Below, piece by piece: positions 16,256 to 24,447 of a stretch of DNA of 64,000 bases. Numbering within the stretch: position 1 is the stretch's first letter; every line of letters starts with the position of its first letter. The stretch spans positions 496,001 to 560,000 of the forward strand of contig CAVUKN010000005.1 of the NCBI GenBank assembly GCA_963742105.1. Direction: 5' to 3'. The DNA comes from Gp6-AA40 sp963742105 (lineage in GTDB: Bacteria > Acidobacteriota > Vicinamibacteria > Vicinamibacterales > UBA2999). Position numbers and translations under genes: made by a program. A model generated the notes under the pieces. The model was not told the DNA's origin. It made no database searches and saw nothing but the letters and a program-made list of their open reading frames with translations.

Positions 16256-17416
16256 CTATGCCTCGTTGACGAGATCGAGGAAGACCCACTTCTTGCCTGT
16301 GGCGAGCCCGGACAGCTCCCGGCCGGCGCCACGGAAGACGAGCGGTGCCGAGGTGATGTGCTGCGTACCGGCGTGCATGTCGCGGAACAGTCGCTGGATC
16401 GTGCCGGCGCGGAGCGCAATCGTTCCGGACGACTTGTAAACGAACTCCGCTACGTCATGGCACGACCACGTGATGTTGGCCATGGCCAGCCTCATCAGCG
16501 TCTGTTGACGCGTGGTCAAGGGATGCCCGCCGTTCAACGAGTCGCTGATACCGCTCCAGGTGTCGTGCACCAGGGCGCGCGCCGACCGGTAAGTGGCTTC
16601 CGCCCTGGCGTACTGCTCGTGAAACGATTCGCTTTCGGCCAGTGTTCCCGTCCGCCCGACGCCGCCGTGTACCTTCTTCGCCAGTTCGTCGAGCAGGCGT
16701 CGTCCGACGCCCGCGGCCCATCCCGAATGCGCCATCGCCGCGAACCCGATGATGCCGAGCGTGTAGAGAGCTCCGCCTCGGAGCGGCGCTTCGGTCACCG
16801 CGAAGTGCGTATACGCATCAGGCACAAAGACGCTGTCGATCGTGTAGTCGATACTGCCGGTGGCGCGGAGGCCGAGCACGTCCCAGTTGTCGATCAGCGT
16901 CGCGTGGCCCACGGGCAGCACGAAGATGCGTGGCTCGCCGGTGGTCGTGATGACGCCGAGCGTATGGATATGCGTTGCGTGCCTGATCCCCGACGCGAAG
17001 CTCCACGAGCCGCTCAGGCGAAATCCGTCGCCGTCCGGAACCGCGGTGCCGGGACGCGTGCCCTGCCCCGCGATCACCGGCAGCCGCTCGCCGCCGAACA
17101 GCTCATCGACGGCCGATGACTGGAGGTATGCCGCCCCTGTGCCGATCGCCAGCGCCGCGGCCATCGTCACCCAGCCGGCGGACGGATCGCCGTAGGACAC
17201 GTTCTCGATCGTCTGCAGCGAGGCAATCGGATCGAGCTCGAACCCGCCTTTGACCGCGGTGGGCGTCCACATCCCGAGGATGCCTTCGTGGTGCAAGGCG
17301 TCGACGACCGGCTGCGCCAGGTATCCCTGCCGATCGCCGGCCTCCGCGTGCTCGTCGGCAATCGCGCCGACGACCTTCGCGCGTGCAGGGAGATCCGTCA
17401 TTGCTGAAACAGCCAT
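16256..17416 (-). CDS. Acyl-CoA-dehydrogenase-fold flavoprotein (flavin-dependent monooxygenase-like)
   Basis: 386 aa from ATG 17416; the longer frame upstream is repeat-derived. It has the three-part acyl-CoA dehydrogenase fold: N-terminal helices (LHHEGILGMWTP), a middle beta domain (GFRLSGSWSFASGIRHATHI, GLRATGSIDYTI) and a C-terminal helical domain. The sequence is closer to HpaH/DszC-type group D monooxygenases than to true acyl-CoA dehydrogenases: the usual catalytic Glu context is not obvious and the GSWSFASG motif fits the oxygenases. It would use reduced flavin and O2 on an aromatic or sulfur substrate. Coupled to the HSL esterase downstream. Confidence 0.75.
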   Translation of the reverse strand: MAVSAMTDLPARAKVVGAIADEHAEAGDRQGYLAQPVVDALHHEGILGMWTPTAVKGGFELDPIASLQTIENVSYGDPSAGWVTMAAALAIGTGAAYLQSSAVDELFGGERLPVIAGQGTRPGTAVPDGDGFRLSGSWSFASGIRHATHIHTLGVITTTGEPRIFVLPVGHATLIDNWDVLGLRATGSIDYTIDSVFVPDAYTHFAVTEAPLRGGALYTLGIIGFAAMAHSGWAAGVGRRLLDELAKKVHGGVGRTGTLAESESFHEQYARAEATYRSARALVHDTWSGISDSLNGGHPLTTRQQTLMRLAMANITWSCHDVAEFVYKSSGTIALRAGTIQRLFRDMHAGTQHITSAPLVFRGAGRELSGLATGKKWVFLDLVNEA

Positions 17417-17417
17417 C

Positions 17418-17505
17418 GAATTTGCGATTTGTGATTTGTGATTTTGCGATTGTGAACCGTGAACCATGAACCGTCGTTCACGATTCACGATTCACGATTC
17501 ACGAC
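17418..17505. repeat. Heptamer array family C, copy 1 (GATTCAC / GTGAATC)
   Basis: Left: TTGCGATTTGTGATTTGTGA and GTGAACCGTGAACCATGAAC; right: TTCACGATTCACGATTCACG. It fills the whole gap between the PEBP stop (17510) and the start of the flavoprotein (17416), so the transcript leader of the flavoprotein is repeat sequence. Confidence 0.85.
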
Positions 17506-17509
17506 TGCT

Positions 17510-18148
17510 CTACTGGTGGAACCGGCCGACCACCACGGCCTTGCCCAGCGCATGCCCGTCGATCGCCTTCATCACCGCGGCGCGGGTGTTCGCCGCGTCC
17601 TGCGGCGTGCCGGCGGGGACGTCGATCTTGGTGTCGAGGGCGAACAGCTCGAACGTGTAGTGGTGATACGGTCCCGTTGCCGGGGCGCCTGGTCCCATGT
17701 AGCCGGCAGCACGAAGGCTGACCTGGCGCATCCCGTCCGGCGATTCGGCAACCGGCATCACTCCCTCGGGGAGACCTGTCGACGTCCCGGGAATATTCCA
17801 GGCGAGCCAATGGGTAACGTCGAGCGTGCTGCGCTGAAGCGCGACGTCGGGGTCGTGCATGAGCAGCACGAAGCTCTGTGTCCCCATCGGGACCTGTGTC
17901 CACTTCAGCTCGGGTGAGACGCCCATCTGGCCGGCGAACTTCGCCGGGATGACGCCGCCATCCTCGAACGCCGTCGTGGTCATGACCAACGGCGGCGCGG
18001 CTGGTCCGCGTCCTCCGGCTCCGCCACCGCCCCGACCCTGCCCACCACCTGGTGCGCCGCCGCGTGCCGCGTCCTGCGCCGTCATCACCGCCGCGCTGAA
18101 CGTCAGCGCGATGGCAATCGCGCCGGCTCCCAACATCTTTCGTCGCAT
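17510..18148 (-). CDS. Secreted PEBP / YbhB-YbcL (Raf kinase inhibitor-like) protein
   Basis: 212 aa. Signal peptide (MLGAGAIAIALTFSAAVMTA) and a Gly-rich linker (GGGQGRGGGGAGGRGP) precede a phosphatidylethanolamine-binding-protein fold: IPAKFAGQMGVSPELKW, VLLMHDPDVALQ, DVTHWLAWNIPG (ligand pocket) and GPYHHYTFELFALD. Bacterial members bind small anionic ligands in the periplasm; the function is unclear. It precedes the flavoprotein and esterase genes on the same strand, with a repeat array between. Confidence 0.88.
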   Translation of the reverse strand: MRRKMLGAGAIAIALTFSAAVMTAQDAARGGAPGGGQGRGGGGAGGRGPAAPPLVMTTTAFEDGGVIPAKFAGQMGVSPELKWTQVPMGTQSFVLLMHDPDVALQRSTLDVTHWLAWNIPGTSTGLPEGVMPVAESPDGMRQVSLRAAGYMGPGAPATGPYHHYTFELFALDTKIDVPAGTPQDAANTRAAVMKAIDGHALGKAVVVGRFHQ

Positions 18149-18260
18149 GTCCGTACCTCTCGAGAACGAGTCAATGACTGAATGGCCAGGCCCGCGCCGC
18201 GGACCGGCCGATGATCGAATCGCGCCGGTGATTCTATCGACACCGTCCGCAATTCACCAT

Positions 18261-19712
18261 TCATCCCTGTCGCCGGCTGAGCGAGTGCTCCTCCTCCGTG
18301 ATGAGCCGCGCTCCCGGACGGAAGGTGAAGTAGGCATACGCCCACTCGAGCATGACGCTGACGCGATTCCTGAAGCCGGCGAGATAGGCGATGTGCACCA
18401 GCACCCAGGTCCACCAGCCGATCAGGCCGGTGAGGCTGAAGCGGCCGAAGTCCGCGACGGCGCGGTTCCGGCCGATGACCGCAAGCGCTCCCTTGTTCCA
18501 GTACCGGAAGGGTTCACGCGGCCGCCCCGCCAACGTGGCCAGAATCATCCGCGCTGCATGCGTGCCCATCTGGTTGGCGGCGGGCGCCACCCCCGGAACA
18601 TAGTCGGCAGCGCCTCTCGAGCGCGGTGTCTCAGCAGTCTCGTTACGCGGACTTGACAAGGTGCGCGCCACGACCGGCGCTGCGCGCGGTGAACTCGGGG
18701 CCGAATCACCTGTGGACCGAGCCGTGTCAGGCTCGTTAGGCCGCCGTCGCGACATCGGTGGCGCGGCGCTCGACGTGATATCGACCGCTGCCGCAGCGTC
18801 GCCGATGACGAACACGTGGGGCATGCCGGGGATCGAAAGGTCGGGTTCGACGAACACCCGGCCCGCGCGATCGACCGGAACGCCCAGCGTGCGGACAAGG
18901 GGCGATGCGGCATTGCCGGCAGCCCAAAACACCGTCCGCGTCGGAATTCTCTCCTCGCCGGTGTACACGCACTCGGTGGTGATACGTGTGACCAGGGCGT
19001 TGGTGCGGCACTGGACGCCGAGTTGCTCGAGATCCGAGCGCGCGCGTGCGGACAGCGCTTCTGGAAAAGTCGGCAGCAGGCGAGGCCCGCCTTCGAGCAG
19101 CAGCACGCGAATCGACGCGGGGTCAACTCGCCGGAAATCGGGACGCAGCCCCTTCGCGGCAATCGTCGGCAGCACACCCGCCAGCTCGACTCCGGTCGGT
19201 CCACCGCCGACAATGACGAACGTCATCAGCGCCTTCTGCTCGTCCGGGTCGATACTTTCCTCGGCGAGTTCAAAGGCCCGAAGAAATCGATGCCGGATAT
19301 GGCGTGCGTCTTCGAGTGTCTTCAGGCCCGGCGCGATCGGTTCCCACTCAGGATGCGCGAAATACGAATGTCGTGAGCCGGTCGCGACGATGAGAAAGTC
19401 GAACCGGACGCCGGCCGCGCCGGCCTGCACCGTTCTGGCAACCAGGTCGACCGAATCGACGTCGGCCAGGAACACGGTCGCGTTGCGCTGGCGCCGAAGC
19501 AGAAAGCGGATGGGGACGGCGACATCAGCGGGAGAGAGCACGCCCGTCGCGACCTGGTAAAGCAGGGGCTGGAAAAGATAGTGGTTGGTGCGGTCGATGA
19601 CGGTGACGTCCACGTCCGCCCCACGCAACGCCCTGGCGGCCGACAGTCCGCCGAAGCCGCCTCCGATGATGACGACCTGGGGGCGTGGTGTTGCTCTCGT
19701 TTCTTGCTCCAT
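18261..19712 (-). CDS. ndh: NADH dehydrogenase type II (NDH-2), with an in-frame palindrome-derived insertion
   Basis: NDH-2 passes electrons from NADH to quinone without pumping protons, at the inner membrane face. 483 aa: FAD motif VVIIGGGFGGLSAARALRG, FQPLLYQVATGVLSPADVA, NAD motif FVIVGGGPTGVELAGVLP, quinone-site region VPGVAPAANQMG and C-terminal amphipathic/hydrophobic helix (GLIGWWTWVLVHIAYLAG). Between VFVIGDAAAAVD and YVPGVAPAANQ lie ~58 extra Pro/Ser/Arg-rich residues (SRRRPNEPDTARSTGDSAPS) encoded by a palindromic repeat (18605-18775); homologues normally have only a few residues there. ATG 19712. Upstream is a family D element shared with the divergent NHL gene. Confidence 0.85.
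   Translation of the reverse strand: MEQETRATPRPQVVIIGGGFGGLSAARALRGADVDVTVIDRTNHYLFQPLLYQVATGVLSPADVAVPIRFLLRRQRNATVFLADVDSVDLVARTVQAGAAGVRFDFLIVATGSRHSYFAHPEWEPIAPGLKTLEDARHIRHRFLRAFELAEESIDPDEQKALMTFVIVGGGPTGVELAGVLPTIAAKGLRPDFRRVDPASIRVLLLEGGPRLLPTFPEALSARARSDLEQLGVQCRTNALVTRITTECVYTGEERIPTRTVFWAAGNAASPLVRTLGVPVDRAGRVFVEPDLSIPGMPHVFVIGDAAAAVDITSSAAPPMSRRRPNEPDTARSTGDSAPSSPRAAPVVARTLSSPRNETAETPRSRGAADYVPGVAPAANQMGTHAARMILATLAGRPREPFRYWNKGALAVIGRNRAVADFGRFSLTGLIGWWTWVLVHIAYLAGFRNRVSVMLEWAYAYFTFRPGARLITEEEHSLSRRQG
18605..18775. repeat. Hairpin repeat (family K) inside the ndh coding sequence
   Basis: ACGCGGACTTGACAAGGTGC then GCGCCACGACC, and ACCGAGCCGTGTCAGGCTCG, lie within the NDH-2 frame. 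The same two hairpin words occur in the non-coding gap at 40.2 kb as GCGGACCTCACAAGGTCCGC then GCCACGG and GGCGAGCCTTGTCGGGCTCG. The copy in ndh keeps the reading frame. Boundaries are approximate, drawn from where protein similarity to NDH-2 resumes. Confidence 0.65.
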
Positions 19713-19761
19713 TCCACCTCGCTGCTGGTGCCCCGATCGAAGCGTTCTGATCCGCGTTTGC

Positions 19762-19915
19762 GCGCCAGCGCGCCAGCGCGAATCCGTATGGCGCTCCGGA
19801 AAACCCCCTTGATCCGCGCCCTCGGCTCCGCCGCCGGCGAGGGGCGGCTATGCCAGAACACGTGCCACGGTTTTCCTCCGGCCATACGGACTCGCATTGC
19901 CGTGTGGCGCGGCGT
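19762..19915. repeat. Family D inverted-repeat element, copy 2, plus short CTACCGG heptamers
   Basis: Left end CGAATCCGTATGGCGCTCCG then GAAAACC; right end GGTTTTCCTCCGGCCATACG then GACTCGC; interior TTGATCCGCGCC, CCGCCGGCGAGGGGCGGCTA, GCCAGAACACGTGCCACGG. The ends pair over ~27 bases with few mismatches. A short run of CAGCTAC/CGGCCAC heptamers follows (19917-19950). The whole lies in the 295-base divergent gap between ndh and the NHL gene, which otherwise shows nothing. Confidence 0.8.
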
Positions 19916-20007
19916 GAACCAGCTACCGGCCACCGCTACCAGCTCCCAGCTAGTCCCGAGCACCATGACACGGCCACAACACTAGGAGCGTAGCGCACAA
20001 TTGGAGT

Positions 20008-22149
20008 GTGCCCCCTCCGCTAGCAAATGCCGTCATCTGGTCGCGCCGGGCGGCGCGCGCCGTTCTCATCCTGGTGATGGCGATTCTCACCGGCGTCGTC
20101 GTCTTCGGCTACTTCTACGGCAAGGCGATTCTTCCGGACCCGCGCCCGCCGCTCCAGGCCGGGTGGCCCGCCGTCGTCGACGTGCTTGCGGGTGATGGGC
20201 ACCTCGGAAGCACAGACGGCACGGCAGTCAGCGCCCGTTTCTCGGACCCGTTTGGAATCGCAGTCAAGGCGGACGGCACCGTGTTCGTTGCCGACGCCGG
20301 AGAGTCGCAGCGGATCCGCCAGGTGAGTATCGACGGCACGGTCTCCACCCTTGCCGGAAGTGCCGCGGGGTACGCGGACGGTGTCGGCGCTGCCGCCAGA
20401 TTCGAGACCCCATCGGGCCTTGCGCTCGGGAGTGACGAGGCGCTGTACGTTGCGGACACGGGTAACAACGCCATTCGGCGCGTGACCGCTGGAGGAGTGG
20501 TGTCCACCGTAGCCGGAGGGCGAGGTGCCGGCTACCGTGATGGGATCGTCCTCGACGCCCTGTTCAATGCACCGGTTGGTGTTGCCGTCGAACCATCCGG
20601 ACGCATCATCGTTGCCGACACCTACAACGATCGTATCCGCGCCATCGAACGTGGCGGGTCAGTGACGACGATCGCCGGCTCAGGGCAGCAGGGACTGGTC
20701 GACGGTCCAGCACTCGACGCGCAGTTCGATACGCCGTGTGGGCTTGCGGTCGATGGCGCCGGCAATATCTTCGTAGCCGACGCGGGCAACGGCGTGATTC
20801 GGAAGATCGATGCGTCTGGAAACGTCTCCACCGTCGAGCTCTCACCCCTGGGTTCTTACCTCCTGCGACCGCTCGGCGTCGCGGTCGACGAAGACGGTGT
20901 GATCTATGCCACTGATGATCGTGGTCGCGTCGTCGAGATCGCACCCGGCCGAGGCACGCGCGTCCTCGCCGGCTCGATCGCGGGATTCGCGAACGGGCGC
21001 GGTGAGTCCGCGCGGATGCGGGGCGCCGCGGCCATCGCCGTTGCCGGGCGCGGTCGACTCGTCGTCACCGACCCGCGCAACGCGTTGATCCGTCTCGTAT
21101 CAGCGGTCAGCCAGGCCGACGTCCGTCCGCCCTCGCCGCCAAGCCTGGCGCCGGTCTTCGACGAACGGCTGTTTGCCGCGCGGCCACTGCTCTGGCCGGC
21201 AGACCCGATGGAGGGTCCGCACGAAATCACCGGCACGATGGGTGAAGCGAGAGGTGAAGAGAACGCGGGACGATTTCACGCCGGCCTCGACGTCCAGGCG
21301 CCAGAGGGGACACCGGTCAGAGTCGTGCGCGACGGTGTCGTCACGAGTCCGGTGGCCACGTCCGACTTCGGGACGCTGAACGAATCGCTCCGCATCGGCC
21401 CCGTCGCGTACGTGCACCTGCGCGCTGGCCGTACACGTCGCAACGATCCGCTCGCCGACACCCGCTTCGTCACATCGCGCGACGAGACCGGGCGCGTGAA
21501 GCATGTGCGTGTGAAGCGGGGCTCCCGCTTCACGACCGGTGAACCGATCGGAACCGTCAACGCATTCAACCACGTGCACCTGAACGTCGGCTGGCCGGGC
21601 GAGGAGATCAATCCGCTGCGGCTCCGGCTCGTGCAATTCCAGGATGGCGTCGCACCGACGATCTCTGCTGTCCACCTGCTGACGCTCGACGGTCACCGCC
21701 TGACTGCGCAGCGACGGGCTCCCGTCGTGGTCGATCAGCCCGTGCAGGTCGTCGTGGACGCGTGGGATCAGTCGGACGGCAACAAGCCGACGCGAAGACT
21801 CGGCGTGTACTCGCTCGGATATCAGATTCTGGACAAAAACGGCGTGCCGGTCCCGGGTTTCGAAAAACCGCGTCAGACCATCCGGTTCGATCGGCTCTCG
21901 CCGGAACCCGACGCGCCATCGCTCGTCTACGCGTCGGGCAGCGGCATCCCGTTTTACGGTCGCCGCGCCACGCACTTCCTGTATGTAGTGACGAACTCCC
22001 TGCAGGGCGGACGAGCGGCCAAGGGTGTCTGGGATCCTGCCGGTTTGCTCCCCGGCCGCTACATCGTCCGCATCACCGCGCGTGACTTCAGCGGGAACGA
22101 GGCTACCGCCAATCGTGACTTGTCGGTGGTGGTGGCCGATCGGAAATAG
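20008..22149 (+). CDS. Membrane-anchored NHL-repeat protein with M23-like peptidase domain
   Basis: 713 aa. One N-terminal membrane segment (AVLILVMAILTGVVVFGYFY) then, at ~50-370, six or so NHL beta-propeller blades with the repeating DGTVFVADAGESQRIRQV / ALYVADTGNNAIRRV / RIIVADTYNDRIRAI pattern. Residues ~400-545 resemble an M23/LytM domain: RFHAGLDVQAPEGTPVRVVR (HxxxD) and HVHLNVGWPG (HxH), the two metal-ligand motifs. A beta-sandwich-like C-terminal region follows. A periplasmic scaffold or cell-wall-acting role is an inference. Start GTG 20008 is uncertain, because its GGAG lies unusually close. Confidence 0.75.
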   Translation: MPPPLANAVIWSRRAARAVLILVMAILTGVVVFGYFYGKAILPDPRPPLQAGWPAVVDVLAGDGHLGSTDGTAVSARFSDPFGIAVKADGTVFVADAGESQRIRQVSIDGTVSTLAGSAAGYADGVGAAARFETPSGLALGSDEALYVADTGNNAIRRVTAGGVVSTVAGGRGAGYRDGIVLDALFNAPVGVAVEPSGRIIVADTYNDRIRAIERGGSVTTIAGSGQQGLVDGPALDAQFDTPCGLAVDGAGNIFVADAGNGVIRKIDASGNVSTVELSPLGSYLLRPLGVAVDEDGVIYATDDRGRVVEIAPGRGTRVLAGSIAGFANGRGESARMRGAAAIAVAGRGRLVVTDPRNALIRLVSAVSQADVRPPSPPSLAPVFDERLFAARPLLWPADPMEGPHEITGTMGEARGEENAGRFHAGLDVQAPEGTPVRVVRDGVVTSPVATSDFGTLNESLRIGPVAYVHLRAGRTRRNDPLADTRFVTSRDETGRVKHVRVKRGSRFTTGEPIGTVNAFNHVHLNVGWPGEEINPLRLRLVQFQDGVAPTISAVHLLTLDGHRLTAQRRAPVVVDQPVQVVVDAWDQSDGNKPTRRLGVYSLGYQILDKNGVPVPGFEKPRQTIRFDRLSPEPDAPSLVYASGSGIPFYGRRATHFLYVVTNSLQGGRAAKGVWDPAGLLPGRYIVRITARDFSGNEATANRDLSVVVADRK

Positions 22150-22159
22150 GTGGTACACG

Positions 22160-22290
22160 ATAACTCCCAACTTCCAACGTCGGTCGTTTCTCCAACTCCC
22201 AAAGGAACCCGCCGGGACCTTCGGCGCTGGTCGCGGGCGACAGATTCTTGGGAACTGGTTGGGCGACAGAGGTTAGCAGTTCGGAGTTAT
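22160..22290. repeat. Heptamer array family B, copy 4
   Basis: Left arm TAACTCCCAACTTCCAACGT and CCAACTCCCAAAGG; right arm GGGAACTGGTTGGG and TTAGCAGTTCGGAGTTATCG. The outer ends (GATAACTCC / GGAGTTATC) are exact complements. Occupies the gap between the convergent stops at 22149 and 22299. Confidence 0.85.
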
Positions 22291-22298
22291 CGCGAGGC

Positions 22299-23261
22299 TC
22301 AGTCTGCAACCGGGATCTCGGCGCTGTCGATCACGAGCACCGGAACTGCGGACTTCTGTGTGTCCAGCTTCAGCCCGAGTCGCTCGCTGATGATCGTCGT
22401 CATCGCCGGGCCGTCGTACTGCGGTGCGTTCGGCGCAGGACCCGCAGGGAGGTTGATGCCGGCCTGTCCGGCTACCCGCCGCAGGATTTCCATGTCGAGC
22501 GGCAGTTCCAGCTCGAAGTCGTAGTTACCAGTCAGTCCCGTCTTGTCGACCACCTGCCGCCCGGTGAACTGTGTGACCAGCGAGACCAGGTTGGAGATCG
22601 GCTGTCCCATGCCGCGAACCATGAGCTGCGGGGGAGCACCGTTTGCTCCGGGCGTCGGCATCGGGACGATGCCGCATTTGACCTGCGCCATCGCTGACAT
22701 GGCGTTGGCCGGGTTGCGGCGGATTTCTTCGGCCAGCTTCTGCGCCTCTTCCTGCGCGTTCGAGCAGTCGGCTGTGGAGGGCTTCAGGTTCGGACCGAGC
22801 TTGCCGTCCGGACGGGCCAGCATCAGGGCGGAAACGGTCATCTCGCGTGTTTCCGTGTGCGTCTTCAGCTTGAAGCGGTCGGCGAGCAACGCCTTGAGCC
22901 GTTCGCGGAGGGCGTCCTCTGAAACGACGGCACCGTCCTCCGGCTTTGCCGTGATGTCGAACTTGGATGACAGCTGCCACGGCGGTCCGCCGATGATCTG
23001 ATCGTCCTCGAGTTTGTAGGCGGCACGCACCAGCAGCCGCAATGGCAGGTTGGTCGCGCGGATGCTGCCGCCGGAGCCGGGCAGGAGCATCGGCACCATG
23101 GTCAGAGGATTCGATGGGTCCGGCGGCGCGCTCGGCTTGATCGACGCCACCTCGAAGGTGAGCGGCGCCGGCGATTGCGCGTGGAGGGCCGACGATGCGG
23201 CGCCACTCGCAAGCGTGATCACGACGCCGAGCCTCAGCGCAATCTTTGTCATGGGCTTCAT
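22299..23261 (-). CDS. TIGR03435-family secreted protein
   Basis: 320 aa with signal peptide (IALRLGVVITLASGAASSAL, cut near LHAQ) and the TIGR03435 core: LTFEVASIKPSAPPDPSN, LPLRLLVRAAYKLEDDQIIG, GPPWQLSSKFDITAKPEDG, RLKALLADRFKLKTHTETRE and VVDKTGLTGNYDFELEL. The family is strongly expanded in soil Acidobacteriota and its function is unknown. Four cysteine-region residues (TADCSNAQ, QVKCGIV) could form a disulfide. Its presence is one of the better taxonomic hints in the window. Confidence 0.9.
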   Translation of the reverse strand: MKPMTKIALRLGVVITLASGAASSALHAQSPAPLTFEVASIKPSAPPDPSNPLTMVPMLLPGSGGSIRATNLPLRLLVRAAYKLEDDQIIGGPPWQLSSKFDITAKPEDGAVVSEDALRERLKALLADRFKLKTHTETREMTVSALMLARPDGKLGPNLKPSTADCSNAQEEAQKLAEEIRRNPANAMSAMAQVKCGIVPMPTPGANGAPPQLMVRGMGQPISNLVSLVTQFTGRQVVDKTGLTGNYDFELELPLDMEILRRVAGQAGINLPAGPAPNAPQYDGPAMTTIISERLGLKLDTQKSAVPVLVIDSAEIPVAD

Positions 23262-23428
23262 GGGAATCCTTGCCCGTCAGAGGACGGCACAGGCGGCGAC
23301 CAGGTTCCGGGGACCGCGGAATCTTATCAACTTCCCCGTCTCGTTCCGAAACGTGGATGGAGCCGCGATATGGCGCAGGTGGCGTGGCGCAGGTGGCGCA
23401 CGGATGTCTGACGCGGCACAATCAAGGC

Positions 23429-23920
23429 GTGAGTGTTTACGGCATCAGCGTGAACGACATCGATGGCACGCCGCGCTCGCTGGCCGACTTCCGCGGCAAG
23501 GCCCTGCTGATTGTCAACGTCGCCAGCAGGTGCGGGTTCACGCCGCAGTATGCCGGCCTCGAGTCGCTCTACCGTGAATTCAAGGATCGCGGCTTCGCGG
23601 TGCTCGGGTTTCCCTGCAATCAGTTCGGTGCGCAGGAGCCGGGCAGCAACGAGGAGATTGCCAGCTTCTGCAGCAGTCAGTACGACGTGACGTTCCCGAT
23701 GTTCGCCAAGGTCAATGTCAACGGACCAGCGACGCACCCCTTGTTCCGGATGCTGAAGACGTCACGGAAAGGACTGATGGGAACGGAGTCAATCAAGTGG
23801 AACTTTACGAAGTTCCTGGTCGATCGGGTGGGCAACGTGGTGCGGCGATACGCGCCTGCAGATAGCCCCGACACGATCCGCGGAGATATCGCCGCTTTGC
23901 TCGCGACTGACGAAGAGTAG
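23429..23920 (+). CDS. Glutathione peroxidase family protein (Cys type)
   Basis: 163 aa from GTG 23429, where family similarity begins (VSVYGISVNDIDGTPRSL); the frame is open ~60 codons further upstream but without similarity. Catalytic tetrad: peroxidatic Cys in VASRCGFTPQY, Gln in FPCNQFGAQEPGS, and Trp/Asn in KWNFTKFLVDR. Bacterial Cys-GPx enzymes reduce hydroperoxides, commonly with thioredoxin as donor. Cytoplasmic. The ribosome-binding site is weak. Confidence 0.92.
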   Translation: MSVYGISVNDIDGTPRSLADFRGKALLIVNVASRCGFTPQYAGLESLYREFKDRGFAVLGFPCNQFGAQEPGSNEEIASFCSSQYDVTFPMFAKVNVNGPATHPLFRMLKTSRKGLMGTESIKWNFTKFLVDRVGNVVRRYAPADSPDTIRGDIAALLATDEE

Positions 23921-23946
23921 GAAGTCTCCGTCGATTCAGCGCTTCG

Positions 23947-24165
23947 TCAGTCCCGCTTCCCTCGTTCGCGGTCAGCGTCGGCGAGACCAGCCCTGTTCGT
24001 GCCGGCAGCGGTCGATCCCGGTGCGCCGGCGCCATCGGCCAGGCCCGTCTGCCGTTTGACCGTGAATGCGTTGAGGATTTCCCGTTCGAAAATCCGAGCC
24101 CGCTCTTCCAACGTGAGACCTACGACGTCCGGCTTCTTTGAGTCGGGCTTGTTCTGATCGGACAT
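23947..24165 (-). CDS. Small hypothetical protein (72 aa)
   Basis: No family recognised. The sequence is hydrophilic, with a Lys/Asp-rich start (SDQNKPDSKKPDVVG), a likely amphipathic helix (LTLEERARIFEREILNAFTV) and a Gly/Ala-rich disordered end. The start ATG lies 4 bases after the stop of the winged-helix gene at 24170, with AGGGG upstream, so translation is probably coupled. It could be a partner or substrate of that protein. Confidence 0.6.
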   Translation of the reverse strand: MSDQNKPDSKKPDVVGLTLEERARIFEREILNAFTVKRQTGLADGAGAPGSTAAGTNRAGLADADRERGKRD

Positions 24166-24169
24166 GTGG

Positions 24170-24385
24170 CTACCCCTGTGGCGACCGCGCCCAGACGCCC
24201 GCTTCGACCTCGCGGATGAGGCCGGAGCTGACCAGCCGGTCGAGAATTCGCTCGGCTACGGCGCGCGGAACATGCAGCCAGTGCTGCAAGGATTCCCGGG
24301 TGACCACCGCATATGGATTGCGCACGATTCCCGCCACAATGCTGCGGACGAGCTCGGCGCGTCGTGCGGTATCCCGGCGATCCAT
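24170..24385 (-). CDS. Small winged-helix-like protein (71 aa)
   Basis: Entire protein looks like one winged-helix DNA-binding domain: helix ELVRSIVAGIVRNPYAV, helix-turn-helix-like VTRESLQHWLHVPRAVAERI, recognition-side LDRLVSSGLIREVEAGVWA wing. No other domain. It may be a small transcriptional regulator, but protein-protein contact modules share this fold. Placed between the phosphodiesterase (24448) and the 72-aa gene on the same strand. Confidence 0.6.
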   Translation of the reverse strand: MDRRDTARRAELVRSIVAGIVRNPYAVVTRESLQHWLHVPRAVAERILDRLVSSGLIREVEAGVWARSPQG

Positions 24386-24447
24386 ATCTGGTTACACAGC
24401 AACGTTGGTGCCTGCATGCCCGAATTGTTTTCCGGGCGCGGTTCTGG

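Noticed and set aside
17417..17488. Longer N-terminus of the flavoprotein at 16256
   Set aside because: The extra codons translate family C repeat (NHKSQIANS-type sequence); the ATG at 17416 begins the family-like part.
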